Below are positions 50,779 through 58,429 of a stretch of DNA of 64,000 bases, piece after piece. The position numbers were made by a program, and so were the translations under genes. The notes under the pieces were generated by a model. The model saw only the letters and a list, made by a program, of their open reading frames with translations, ran no database searches and was not told where the DNA came from. Position 1 is the stretch's first letter; every line of letters begins with the position of its first letter. Source of the stretch: Bifidobacteriaceae bacterium (lineage in GTDB: Bacteria > Actinomycetota > Actinomycetes > Actinomycetales > Bifidobacteriaceae); assembly GCA_022650895.1 (NCBI GenBank), contig JALCQC010000002.1:1-64000 (forward strand), read 5' to 3'.

Positions 50779-51786
50779 ATGAAGGCAATTTACGCATCAG
50801 GTGTCAACTATGACGATCCACTCAGCGTTCTCGCAGTGGGTGAACAGCCTGCCCCGACTTCGCGTGAGAACTGGGCCACGGTGCAGGTGCGGGCGGTCAG
50901 CGTGAATCACCATGATCTGTGGTCGTTGCAGGGAGTGGGGCTGAGCGCGCAGCAGACCCCCATGATTCTCGGGACCGATGCGGCTGGCGTGCTGCTCCAA
51001 GATGTTGGTGCGGGGCGCGGCGCTCTTCATGCCGGCGAGGAAGTGGTCCTCTATACCTTCATTGGTACGGATGGCGCAGGCGTGGGTCCCGGTGAGCGGC
51101 GTACCATTCTCTCCGAGAAATATCCCGGCACCATGGCGGAACAGGTGAGCGTTCCGGCGGCGAATATCTTTCCGAAACCTCGTAATCTGAGCCTTGCGGA
51201 GGCGGCGACGCTGGGCACGAGTTGGCTCACTGCTTATTCGATGCTATTTTCCGCAGCACGGGTGAAGCCGGGTGATTCCGTGCTGGTGCAGGGGGCTGGC
51301 GGCGGCGTCGCTACCGCTGCGATCCAGTTGGCACATGCCGCGGGGCTGAGGGTTTTTGCGACGTCGCGTTCGGAAGAGAAGCGGTCGCGGGCCGTCGAGC
51401 TGGGTGCGGATGCAGCCGTTGAGCCCGGTGCACGGCTACCGCAGAAGGTGGATGCGGTCATCGAGTCCGTGGGTGCCGCCACGTGGAAGCATTCAGTGAA
51501 ATCGGTGCGGCCGGGCGGGACGATCGCCATCTGCGGCGCCACCACCGGTGACCAACCAGATGCGGAACTGACACGTATCTTCTTCCAGGATCTGCGGGTG
51601 CAGGGCGTCACCATGGGCTCTCGCGAAGATTTCGCGCGTTTACTGCGCTTTGTGGAACTGACGGACTTGCATCCCACCATCGCGGCAATCGCTTCGAGTG
51701 AATTCCCCGATGAAAAGACGGTGCGTGATGCCTTTGCGACGGTTCAGCAGGGCGACCAGTTCGGCAAAGTGGTGCTGCAGTTTTAA
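50779..51786 (+). CDS. zinc-type quinone oxidoreductase (MDR family)
   Basis: 335 residues. GroES-like N-terminal half with VRAVSVNHHDLWSLQGVG, then the nucleotide motif VLVQGAGGGVATAAIQLAHA (about residues 170-190). No catalytic zinc cysteines are visible, which fits the NADPH quinone reductase/crotonase-like branch more than alcohol dehydrogenases. It reduces quinones or reactive enals using NADPH. ATG 50779 follows GAGGAGAA. It may share stress functions with the pad genes, but it has its own upstream region. Confidence 0.87.
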   Translation: MKAIYASGVNYDDPLSVLAVGEQPAPTSRENWATVQVRAVSVNHHDLWSLQGVGLSAQQTPMILGTDAAGVLLQDVGAGRGALHAGEEVVLYTFIGTDGAGVGPGERRTILSEKYPGTMAEQVSVPAANIFPKPRNLSLAEAATLGTSWLTAYSMLFSAARVKPGDSVLVQGAGGGVATAAIQLAHAAGLRVFATSRSEEKRSRAVELGADAAVEPGARLPQKVDAVIESVGAATWKHSVKSVRPGGTIAICGATTGDQPDAELTRIFFQDLRVQGVTMGSREDFARLLRFVELTDLHPTIAAIASSEFPDEKTVRDAFATVQQGDQFGKVVLQF

Positions 51787-51953
51787 CAAGTTGATGGTTT
51801 AGTGCTCACTTGGTTCTGCGCGCCATCCCACTGGGTTTTGCCTAGTGTCTGCTGGTTTTCCTAGTGTTCGCAAGGTTTTGCATGATGCCCCCGGCGCTCG
51901 TTCGGTAACGCATGGGTGAGAGGCCCCGCGGCGATGCGGCACCTACTATCTAC

Positions 51954-52499
51954 CTACTCGTCCTTGGAGCGCACCTCTGAAATGCCGTCGAGATGGTTGG
52001 CGTACCGTGCCATGGCGTAGAGATAATCGGAAAGCCTGTTGATGAACTTCAGATCTTCCGGATTGACGCGTTCGGGTTTTTCCTCATGGAAGGCTACGCA
52101 CGCGCGTTCCGCCCGCCGAGCCAAAGTGCGTGCGTACTGAAGTTGTGCGCCGGTGTGACCACCGCCGGGAAGGATGAAGGCGTGGATCGGTTCCACCGCA
52201 TCCATCATGCGGTCGATGCCGCTTTCGAGGGCAGTGGCGTCATCCTCGGTAATGGAGGCGTGCTCCACAATGCTGATATCCGCCTGCAAGTAATAGAGTT
52301 TGCGCTGGATCTGTATGAGTTCGGGCTTGAGTTCCGCGCAGGCCGGCGTCAAATCGGCGATGACGATTCCGAGCCACGACTGTGCCTCATCCAATGCTCC
52401 GACTGCCAAGATCTGTGGATCGGACTTCGAGATGAACTTTCCGTCCATCTGGCGGCTTGAGCCTTTGTCGCCGCGTTTGGTGTAGATTTTTCCGGCCAT
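51954..52499 (-). CDS. pduO: PduO-type cob(I)alamin adenosyltransferase
   Basis: 181 residues, the normal size for the N-terminal PduO domain alone. Signature stretches: IYTKRGDKGSSRQMDGKFIS near the start (ATP loop), GALDEAQSWLGI, and the helix RTLARRAERACVAFHEE with the conserved arginines. It transfers the 5'-deoxyadenosyl group from ATP to reduced B12 to make adenosylcobalamin. It lies 226 bp downstream of the B12-dependent ribonucleotide reductase, on the same strand, and probably supplies its cofactor. Confidence 0.92.
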   Translation of the reverse strand: MAGKIYTKRGDKGSSRQMDGKFISKSDPQILAVGALDEAQSWLGIVIADLTPACAELKPELIQIQRKLYYLQADISIVEHASITEDDATALESGIDRMMDAVEPIHAFILPGGGHTGAQLQYARTLARRAERACVAFHEEKPERVNPEDLKFINRLSDYLYAMARYANHLDGISEVRSKDE

Positions 52500-52617
52500 G
52501 AGGACTCCTTTGATTCAACGTGGCTGCCAGCAAGACAATCGCTTGCGCGATGTGCACGTGCCCGCTGGCAATTTCATGCCGCGCGGTTTCTCAGGATAGC
52601 GGAGACGGCCGCGCGAT

Positions 52618-52647
52618 GAAAGTGCGCGTTGCGTGACGCGCACTTTC
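52618..52647. terminator. hairpin between the B12-dependent reductase and pduO
   Basis: GAAAGTGCGCGT (52618-52629) pairs exactly with ACGCGCACTTTC (52636-52647) around a 6-nt loop. The stem has no long T-tract on the minus strand, so it could be a weak terminator or an RNA-processing site that sets the ratio of the two transcripts. Confidence 0.6.
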
Positions 52648-52725
52648 TTACGAGATTACCTGTGTTGGCAGAGTGTGAAGTGCACTCGTATCGCCGCTTT
52701 GCGCGGCCGCACAGAACTTTGCGCT

Positions 52726-55008
52726 TTAGCGAACGGGGCAGGCACCACCGATGCAATCGGACTGGTCCACCAGCTCCAGATCGTTCATGTCATGCCGTCC
52801 GTTGATACGGGCGAAGGCCGCCTGCGGTGTATCGCGGATCTGGCCGAGCTTCTCCAGATAGACCTCTTCGGAAATCGGTTCCTTCGGGGCCTGCTTGAAG
52901 CCGGCGCCGGTATAGGGCAGCATCGAGGTTGACTTGATGGAGCCCGCATAGGCGCTGAGCACCTTGGGAAGGCTTGGTTTCTCGTCTTCCTGGAAGGTGA
53001 CCGTGCAACTGACGGCGTTATCGCTCCAGTAGGTCTGCAGGAAGGCCTGGGTGGCCAGCTGCTCCTCGGCGGACACGTTGCCGGCGGACGCGAAGTCCTC
53101 GCTTTCCGCATGGGCTGCCTTCACCGGGAACTCCACGCACATGGTGTGGGCGGTGTAGACGTCGGGCTCGATCTTGTAGCCGCAGGCCAGAAGTGCCGGG
53201 AGCAGCGGATCGTCGTCCTGGAAGCGGATGCGCTGGATCAGGTACGGAGCGTAGTGGAAGTGCATACCTTCAGAGACGCCCGCGAGCTTTGCCACGGTTC
53301 CGGAGGGCTTCACTGTGGTGTGCTTCACGGATTGTGCGCAGTTGAGAGTAGCGGAGTAGTCGGCGTCAGCGGCGACGACGTCCTTGTAGAGGTCGTCCAT
53401 CGCCTTGGTTGCCTGCTCGTCGTAGATCGGCTTGCGGTCGTCGGTGAATCCGGTGACCACGCGGTGGCCGAAGCGGGAGAGGAACCAATCCTGAATTCCC
53501 GAGATCGAGATGCCGATGCGGCGGTTGCGTTCGATGACGTTGCGGGAGACTTCCCAGTCGTAGGTTCCGAAGGTGACGCGCTTGGTGTAGCGAGTTGCCA
53601 GGGTGAAGGCCTCCTTGAGGTCCCACTCCTGTTCTTCGGCCACGTTGGGGAACACTTCGAAGAGGTTGCAAGGTTCTCCGTTTTCCAACGTGATCTCGCC
53701 GCAGGGGTTGGTGCCTTCGGCCAGAATATCGGCGGAATCGGAGCGTCCGTCAATGAGACGTCCGTAGTGGCGGGAGAGATCCAGATCCACGATTCCGGGT
53801 TCGCCGTTGGTGCGGATCGCGTCGGCGATGGCCTCGTACTGCTCGGGGTCGCCCGAAACTGCCACGGAGTTGTTAGAGGCCCAGCGATGGTGATACAGCT
53901 TGGTCTGATCCTGCTTCATGGTGACGAAGCCATTGTCGTCCCAGTCGCCGAGCGCAAGTTCCGCGGAGCGGCGCACGTTGCCCGCCACCACGGCCTTGCC
54001 GATGAGGTTGCCGATGTCGGTGGCGTCAACGGAAGTGAGCTTGCGTCCAGCGGCCTCGTTGAGGATGGCGTTGACGTCGTTGAGCATCTCGATGAGCGGT
54101 GCCGCGCCGGATGCCGTGCCGCCGAAGCCGTGAATGCGGCTGCCGCGCGGGCGGATCTTCGACATATCCAGAACTACAGTCTTCTTCTCCTGCGGGAAGT
54201 AAGTGAAGTGAGAGTCAATGACGGCGGCCAAGGCGTGGACCCAACCCTCGCGGGAGTCGGGGAGCTCGTAGAAGAAGAGGTCGCTTGGCTTCGTTGCATC
54301 ACTTGATGCGGTTGCGCTCGTTGCGCTCGCGGCATCCTTGTGCTGGCTGAGCCACTCGTCACGGTCCACGGCGCCGGCCTTGACGGACTCGTCGAAGGAA
54401 CCGTTGCCCTTGTCCATAATGACGGTGAGGTCCGTGGTGCGGGCCACTTCCGGAATGCGGTCGACGTTGGAACGGGTCACCGAGAAGCCGACGCCGCCGC
54501 CCTTCATGAGCTGATCGAACATGAAGGCGAACGGCATGGAGACAGCTGCTTCGCGCTTATCCACATAGGACGGAACGATGGCCGACTCTCCATAGGCCTG
54601 TGGGCGGATGGCCACGAACCAGCAGTTGTTGAGGGAATCGCCGTGTGCGTGCTGGTAGGGCGTGCCAGAAACCCAGAGATTACGCCCCGATGGAGTTGCC
54701 GCCAAACCGTAGATGAGTTTGAAAAGTCTTTGTGCCTCGTCGGTCAGTTCCTTGACGAGTTGGGGGTCCGGCAGTTTTTCGCCGACGCCATAGCCCATGC
54801 CCTTCAGGCGTGGATCGAGGTTGATGTTGCCTTCCACCACGCGCTTGACGGTCTCGGGCCACTCCTCGGTGCGGTTTTCCGCATCGATGAAACGGGCATA
54901 GGTGCGCTTATACGTCACCCAGCCGAGGGGGCCCCAGTGCGGCGTGACGGTGTCGACAATGTCCTTGACGAAGCTGTCCGAAAGGGTAATCAAGTCGTTG
55001 GAAGCCAT
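52726..55008 (-). CDS. nrdJ: adenosylcobalamin-dependent ribonucleoside-triphosphate reductase
   Basis: 760 residues from the ATG at 55008 (AGAAGGAAA upstream); the longer frame adds only 15 non-family residues. It is the monomeric class II type known from Lactobacillus leichmannii. C129 (SLNNCWF) and C436 (NPCGEITLENGEP) fit the redox pair and radical cysteine region. The C-terminal reductant pair is C752-C757 (CIGGAC). It reduces NTPs to dNTPs with a B12 radical, with or without oxygen. Two candidate NrdR boxes lie upstream. The cofactor-making pduO gene lies downstream. Such an enzyme is unexpected if the host is a bifidobacterium. Confidence 0.92.
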   Translation of the reverse strand: MASNDLITLSDSFVKDIVDTVTPHWGPLGWVTYKRTYARFIDAENRTEEWPETVKRVVEGNINLDPRLKGMGYGVGEKLPDPQLVKELTDEAQRLFKLIYGLAATPSGRNLWVSGTPYQHAHGDSLNNCWFVAIRPQAYGESAIVPSYVDKREAAVSMPFAFMFDQLMKGGGVGFSVTRSNVDRIPEVARTTDLTVIMDKGNGSFDESVKAGAVDRDEWLSQHKDAASATSATASSDATKPSDLFFYELPDSREGWVHALAAVIDSHFTYFPQEKKTVVLDMSKIRPRGSRIHGFGGTASGAAPLIEMLNDVNAILNEAAGRKLTSVDATDIGNLIGKAVVAGNVRRSAELALGDWDDNGFVTMKQDQTKLYHHRWASNNSVAVSGDPEQYEAIADAIRTNGEPGIVDLDLSRHYGRLIDGRSDSADILAEGTNPCGEITLENGEPCNLFEVFPNVAEEQEWDLKEAFTLATRYTKRVTFGTYDWEVSRNVIERNRRIGISISGIQDWFLSRFGHRVVTGFTDDRKPIYDEQATKAMDDLYKDVVAADADYSATLNCAQSVKHTTVKPSGTVAKLAGVSEGMHFHYAPYLIQRIRFQDDDPLLPALLACGYKIEPDVYTAHTMCVEFPVKAAHAESEDFASAGNVSAEEQLATQAFLQTYWSDNAVSCTVTFQEDEKPSLPKVLSAYAGSIKSTSMLPYTGAGFKQAPKEPISEEVYLEKLGQIRDTPQAAFARINGRHDMNDLELVDQSDCIGGACPVR

Positions 55009-55049
55009 GCGTTTTCCTTCTCTTGCATTCTCTAAAAAGTTCACTGTAA

Positions 55050-55096
55050 TCACTAGATATAGTAGAGAATTTATTGGAGATTACAAGATATTGTGT
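55050..55096 (-). promoter_or_regulatory. two candidate NrdR boxes upstream of nrdJ
   Basis: Read on the minus strand, ACACAATATCTTGTAA (55081-55096) and CTACTATATCTAGTGA (55050-55065) share the core C-WATATCTWGT, close to the published NrdR-box pattern. Their centres are 31 bp apart, the spacing seen for paired NrdR boxes (three helix turns). They lie 42-88 bp before the nrdJ start. No nrdR gene is in the window. Confidence 0.75.
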
Positions 55097-55481
55097 CCTT
55101 ATTGATTTCTCGGCGCAATGTGCTAGGACGTCGACGGCGCGGTGAGGGTACAAAACGAAACGCGTCGAATTTTGCGGATTGCGGGACGCATGGTGAAGGA
55201 GGGACTATCGGGGTATCGGCGGCAAAAATGCCTCGTCGTCATCCGCTCAAGCGCGTGTCGAATTCAGGTACGCGTGTCCTGTGGCCAACGTCACATCCGT
55301 AGGGAAGAGGTGTCTGTGGGTCTGTGGGTCCGGCAGACACGGCACGCGCAGGAGCATTGTGTTCGTGAATATAGGTGTGCGTTTGCGTTTGCAGTTATGG
55401 GGCTGCGGAGTGCCTACACTGAAAGAAGACAGCAGTTTCTTGGAGATGCAATTCCTTTGCGTCCGATTGAAAGGCGGCACG
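55097..55481. other. 385-bp intergenic region
   Basis: The space between the divergent nrdJ and Nudix genes. It holds the promoters of both. The Nudix open frame extends back to 55281, but that upstream part has no family character and I treat it as non-coding. I saw no hairpin or repeat strong enough to list. Confidence 0.45.
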
Positions 55482-56501
55482 ATGACAGATAGCGGCAGAT
55501 ACGCCGGTAGCACCGGTGATAGCATGCGTTCGGCCGTTCCTTCTGATGCCGTGATCCCGGGAAACGCTTCGGCTTCGGAAGAGACGGGTGGAAGTGGCCG
55601 CTATGGGGCGGCTCGTTCCAGCGAGGACTACTACTACGAGCACGAGGCTCCCTATGCCGATTGGCTCAGATGGTACCGAGAACTGGAATATCCGCGGTAT
55701 CGCCACCCGGACGTCACCGTGGACTGCGTCATTCTGACCGTGGACGACGAGGTTCTCCGTCTCTCCGATCCGCGCGAATCCGCCACGTGCCTCAAGGCTC
55801 TCGTCGTGGACCGCTGGACCCATCCCTTCCGCGGGTCGGTTGCGCTTCCCGGAACTTTCATGCGCCCCGACGACAAAGACGAGACGGCCGTTATCGCTCG
55901 GATGCTGCGAGACCGCTTCGATTTCGACGCCACCTCGACGCAGGCACATGTCCGCCAGCTCAAGACATTCACCGGAGCCGACCGGGACCCGCGGGGGCAG
56001 GTCGTCTCCATTGCGAACATCGTGTACGTGGAGGGTGGCATGAAGCTCATTCCGCCCGCGGACGGTGTGCGGTGGGAGTCCCTCCTGTCGTTGGTTCCGG
56101 AGGAAGTGGGAAGTAAGCGAGGAGCGGCGCTGGATCCAGAATCGGGGGCAGGGCGAGGGTCCGAGCGGTGGCCAGCGTCGGCGCAGCATCCAGTGAAAGA
56201 GCCTGCGTCTCCGCAGCCACTTGCCTTCGACCACACCGAGATCGTCGCCACCGCCATAGAACGCGTGCGCTCGCAGTTCGCGTGGTCTCCCTATATATTC
56301 TGGACACTGCCGCAGCCGTTTACCGTTACCGATGCGCTGAAACTGCGCGCGAGCCTTTTCGGCGAGGACTACAAGCGCATCAATCGCAAGAATTTCAAGC
56401 GCAAATATCAGGCGGTATGGATTCCTGACCACGTGGAGATCAATCCCGTCACGAAAATGCCCGTCGATTATTACCGCTACGACGGTGCCGTCTTCGAATA
56501 G
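55482..56501 (+). CDS. Nudix domain protein, NrtR-like regulator or hydrolase
   Basis: 339 residues from ATG 55482 (AAAGGCGG upstream). After a disordered 55-residue leader comes a Nudix-type domain (about 75-200): VDCVILTVDDEVLRLSDPRE and GSVALPGTFMRPDDKDETAV. The Nudix box is degenerate (RMLRDRFDF in place of REUXEE), as in NrtR, where the domain senses ADP-ribose. The last about 80 residues (IFWTLPQPFTVTDALKLRAS, then YKRINRKNFKRKYQAVWIPD) resemble the NrtR winged helix. It probably regulates NAD-related genes. An acidic linker of about 40 residues separates the domains, longer than usual. Confidence 0.75.
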   Translation: MTDSGRYAGSTGDSMRSAVPSDAVIPGNASASEETGGSGRYGAARSSEDYYYEHEAPYADWLRWYRELEYPRYRHPDVTVDCVILTVDDEVLRLSDPRESATCLKALVVDRWTHPFRGSVALPGTFMRPDDKDETAVIARMLRDRFDFDATSTQAHVRQLKTFTGADRDPRGQVVSIANIVYVEGGMKLIPPADGVRWESLLSLVPEEVGSKRGAALDPESGAGRGSERWPASAQHPVKEPASPQPLAFDHTEIVATAIERVRSQFAWSPYIFWTLPQPFTVTDALKLRASLFGEDYKRINRKNFKRKYQAVWIPDHVEINPVTKMPVDYYRYDGAVFE

Positions 56502-56838
56502 TCCCACATGTGAAACCACATAGTGAATCACGTATGAAATATGATGCGTGTTTTTGAAGCGCTGACAGGCTATGCTGGATACTGTCGAAACATATCGACA
56601 ATAACTGTCGAAAGGTATGATCAATGCGAGAGCGGTGGTCATACAGGCAATGGCGTCTGTGGTTTCAGTCGCGTTGCGCGTTGTGACAGAAAAATTTAAT
56701 GAGGGATCGCAGCGGAAGTTCACATGGTTCGGGTGAGGCGCAGGTGCCGTCCTCCACACTGAAGTGGAGGTGTGCCGAACGCGTTGACGCAGAACTCACG
56801 GAACGGCGACGGCTGCGGTTGTATAAGAAGGAACGTCT
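56502..56838. promoter_or_regulatory. control region before the second LacI gene
   Basis: 337 bp. A palindrome TGTCGA-N6-TCGACA lies at 56583-56600, followed by a further half-site TGTCGA at 56605-56610. A TATGCT at 56571-56576 could be a -10 box. The palindrome has the style of a LacI-type operator but differs from AAACGTTT used before the sugar genes. ATG 56839 follows AGAAGGAACG. Confidence 0.5.
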
Positions 56839-58011
56839 ATGGCTGGTATCAAGGATGTAGCGAAGCGGGCGGGTGTATCGATCAGCACTGTCTCGTATGT
56901 GTTGTCCGGGAAAAGGTCGGTCAGTAAGGAAACCAAGCAGCGGGTGTTGAAGGCAGCAAGGGAGCTGCAGTACTCGCCCAACGCCGGTGCCCGGATGCTG
57001 CGTGGTGACCGCACCCACATTCTGGCGCTCAGCGCGCCTATGTATGAGACCACGGACTACAACAACTACTCCGTCTTCTTCCTCAAAACCGTGCAGAGGG
57101 CCCGCAAATACCATTATGACGTGCTGCTTCTCGCCGGTGACGACGAAGAGCAGGATCTGGCGCGCATCGTCGAATCGGGGCTGGTGGACGGCGTGCTCAT
57201 GCTGGATGTCAACATTGACGATTCGCGCATCGATATCGCCCGTAATTCAAGCGTTCCCTTCGTCGCTATCGGAGACCCCGGTGACACCAGCGCGCTCAAT
57301 GCCGTCGACACCGATTTCACCAGAATGGGCCGTGAGGCCGTCGGCCGCCTTGCTGATGCCGGGCATACGAAAATCCTGTTCGTAGGCGCACACAGGGAGG
57401 ACTACGAACGCGGATCCAACTTTCTTATCCGTCTGCGCGATGGCGCGCTTTTCGAGGCGCATCGGCGCAAGGTCGAGGTGGTGGTCACATACCAGCCGAA
57501 GGGCGATATGGCTGGCATTCAGCGCGAAATGAAATCGATACTGGCCCAGCATCCCGATATCACCGCCGTGATCTCGCAGTCGAACATCATTCAGCTCGGC
57601 AATCTCACCACTGCCATCACGCGGTTGGGATACCGCATTCCGCAAGACATGTCGGTGCTCTCGGCGGGCATGGGTGGCGAGGCCGCGACCTTGAGCACGC
57701 CGGTGGACGAGATGCCCCTGTTGCCGGAAGTCGTGTGCCAGCGTGCGGTCGACATCATGATGGACGTTCTCGACGGCAAGCAGCGCCGGTGCGGAACGTT
57801 GGAACTCACGGCGGCGCGGTATTTTGAACGTGGATCGATCGCGGCACCGCGCAGTGAGCATCGCGCGGGCTCTGTGCCCATTTCGGATTCCGCACGCAGT
57901 GCCGACTCCGTGAGTGACGCACCTTCCGTATCCGACGCGCACTCTGTATCCGACGCGAATCCAGTTCCCGACGCGGGAGTGCCCGACGTGCGCATCCGCG
58001 AGGCGGCGTGA
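56839..58011 (+). CDS. LacI family transcriptional regulator with repetitive C-terminal tail
   Basis: 390 residues, about 50 longer than usual. Helix-turn-helix IKDVAKRAGVSISTVSYVLS is at 4-23 and the effector domain contains GVLMLDVNIDDSRIDIARNS and ITAVISQSNIIQLGNLTTAI. The extra tail (about 345-390) repeats SVSDA-type units (SVSDAPSVSDAHSVSDA) and is likely disordered. It directly precedes the GH31 gene on the same strand. The nearly identical AAACGTTT operator blocks before the GH31 and GH5 genes are the natural candidates for its targets. Confidence 0.88.
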   Translation: MAGIKDVAKRAGVSISTVSYVLSGKRSVSKETKQRVLKAARELQYSPNAGARMLRGDRTHILALSAPMYETTDYNNYSVFFLKTVQRARKYHYDVLLLAGDDEEQDLARIVESGLVDGVLMLDVNIDDSRIDIARNSSVPFVAIGDPGDTSALNAVDTDFTRMGREAVGRLADAGHTKILFVGAHREDYERGSNFLIRLRDGALFEAHRRKVEVVVTYQPKGDMAGIQREMKSILAQHPDITAVISQSNIIQLGNLTTAITRLGYRIPQDMSVLSAGMGGEAATLSTPVDEMPLLPEVVCQRAVDIMMDVLDGKQRRCGTLELTAARYFERGSIAAPRSEHRAGSVPISDSARSADSVSDAPSVSDAHSVSDANPVPDAGVPDVRIREAA

Positions 58012-58231
58012 TCCCTCGTCTAATTTATTCTGCTTCTGGCTTCGGTCTCGGTCATGGGCATGGCGACGCGGGCTCCGGGGTGAATTCCCGATGCGATCAC
58101 TGAGGCGAGTCCCGGGTGGCGACCTGACTGTGTCCGAAGGGTGAGTTGCGGAAACGTCCCGCGGCGTTTCCGTTTTTCTTTGCCTTTCATAAAAGCTCTT
58201 TGCCTCTGGTGAGCGCCCTCCATTTGTGCCG

Positions 58232-58280
58232 TTGTACATCCTCTCAGCGCGTGTTACTATTCAATCGAAACGTTTAGCAA
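58232..58280 (+). promoter_or_regulatory. GH31 promoter with LacI-type operator
   Basis: TTGTAC (58232-58237), a 17-bp spacer, then TACTAT (58255-58260). The palindrome AAACGTTT at 58268-58275 sits over the expected start of transcription. A 30-bp block, 58251-58280, matches 61362-61391 in 28 positions, including the -10 region and operator. Confidence 0.82.
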
Positions 58281-58429
58281 TATTGCTAGTAGTCGCAGCA
58301 CTGTTGGTGTTATCGAACGTTGTACTCGTTGGTTTGGTGCGAGTCGAAAAGATTCGATGACAGACGATTGCTAACGGCTTGGCGGCAGTGTGGCAGCGGA
58401 AATTTTCCAAAAGCAAATGGAGCAAAACG

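Noticed and set aside
55009-55481. Cobalamin riboswitch upstream of nrdJ
   Set aside because: No B12-box-like sequence or matching fold was seen. The clear signals are the two NrdR-like boxes.
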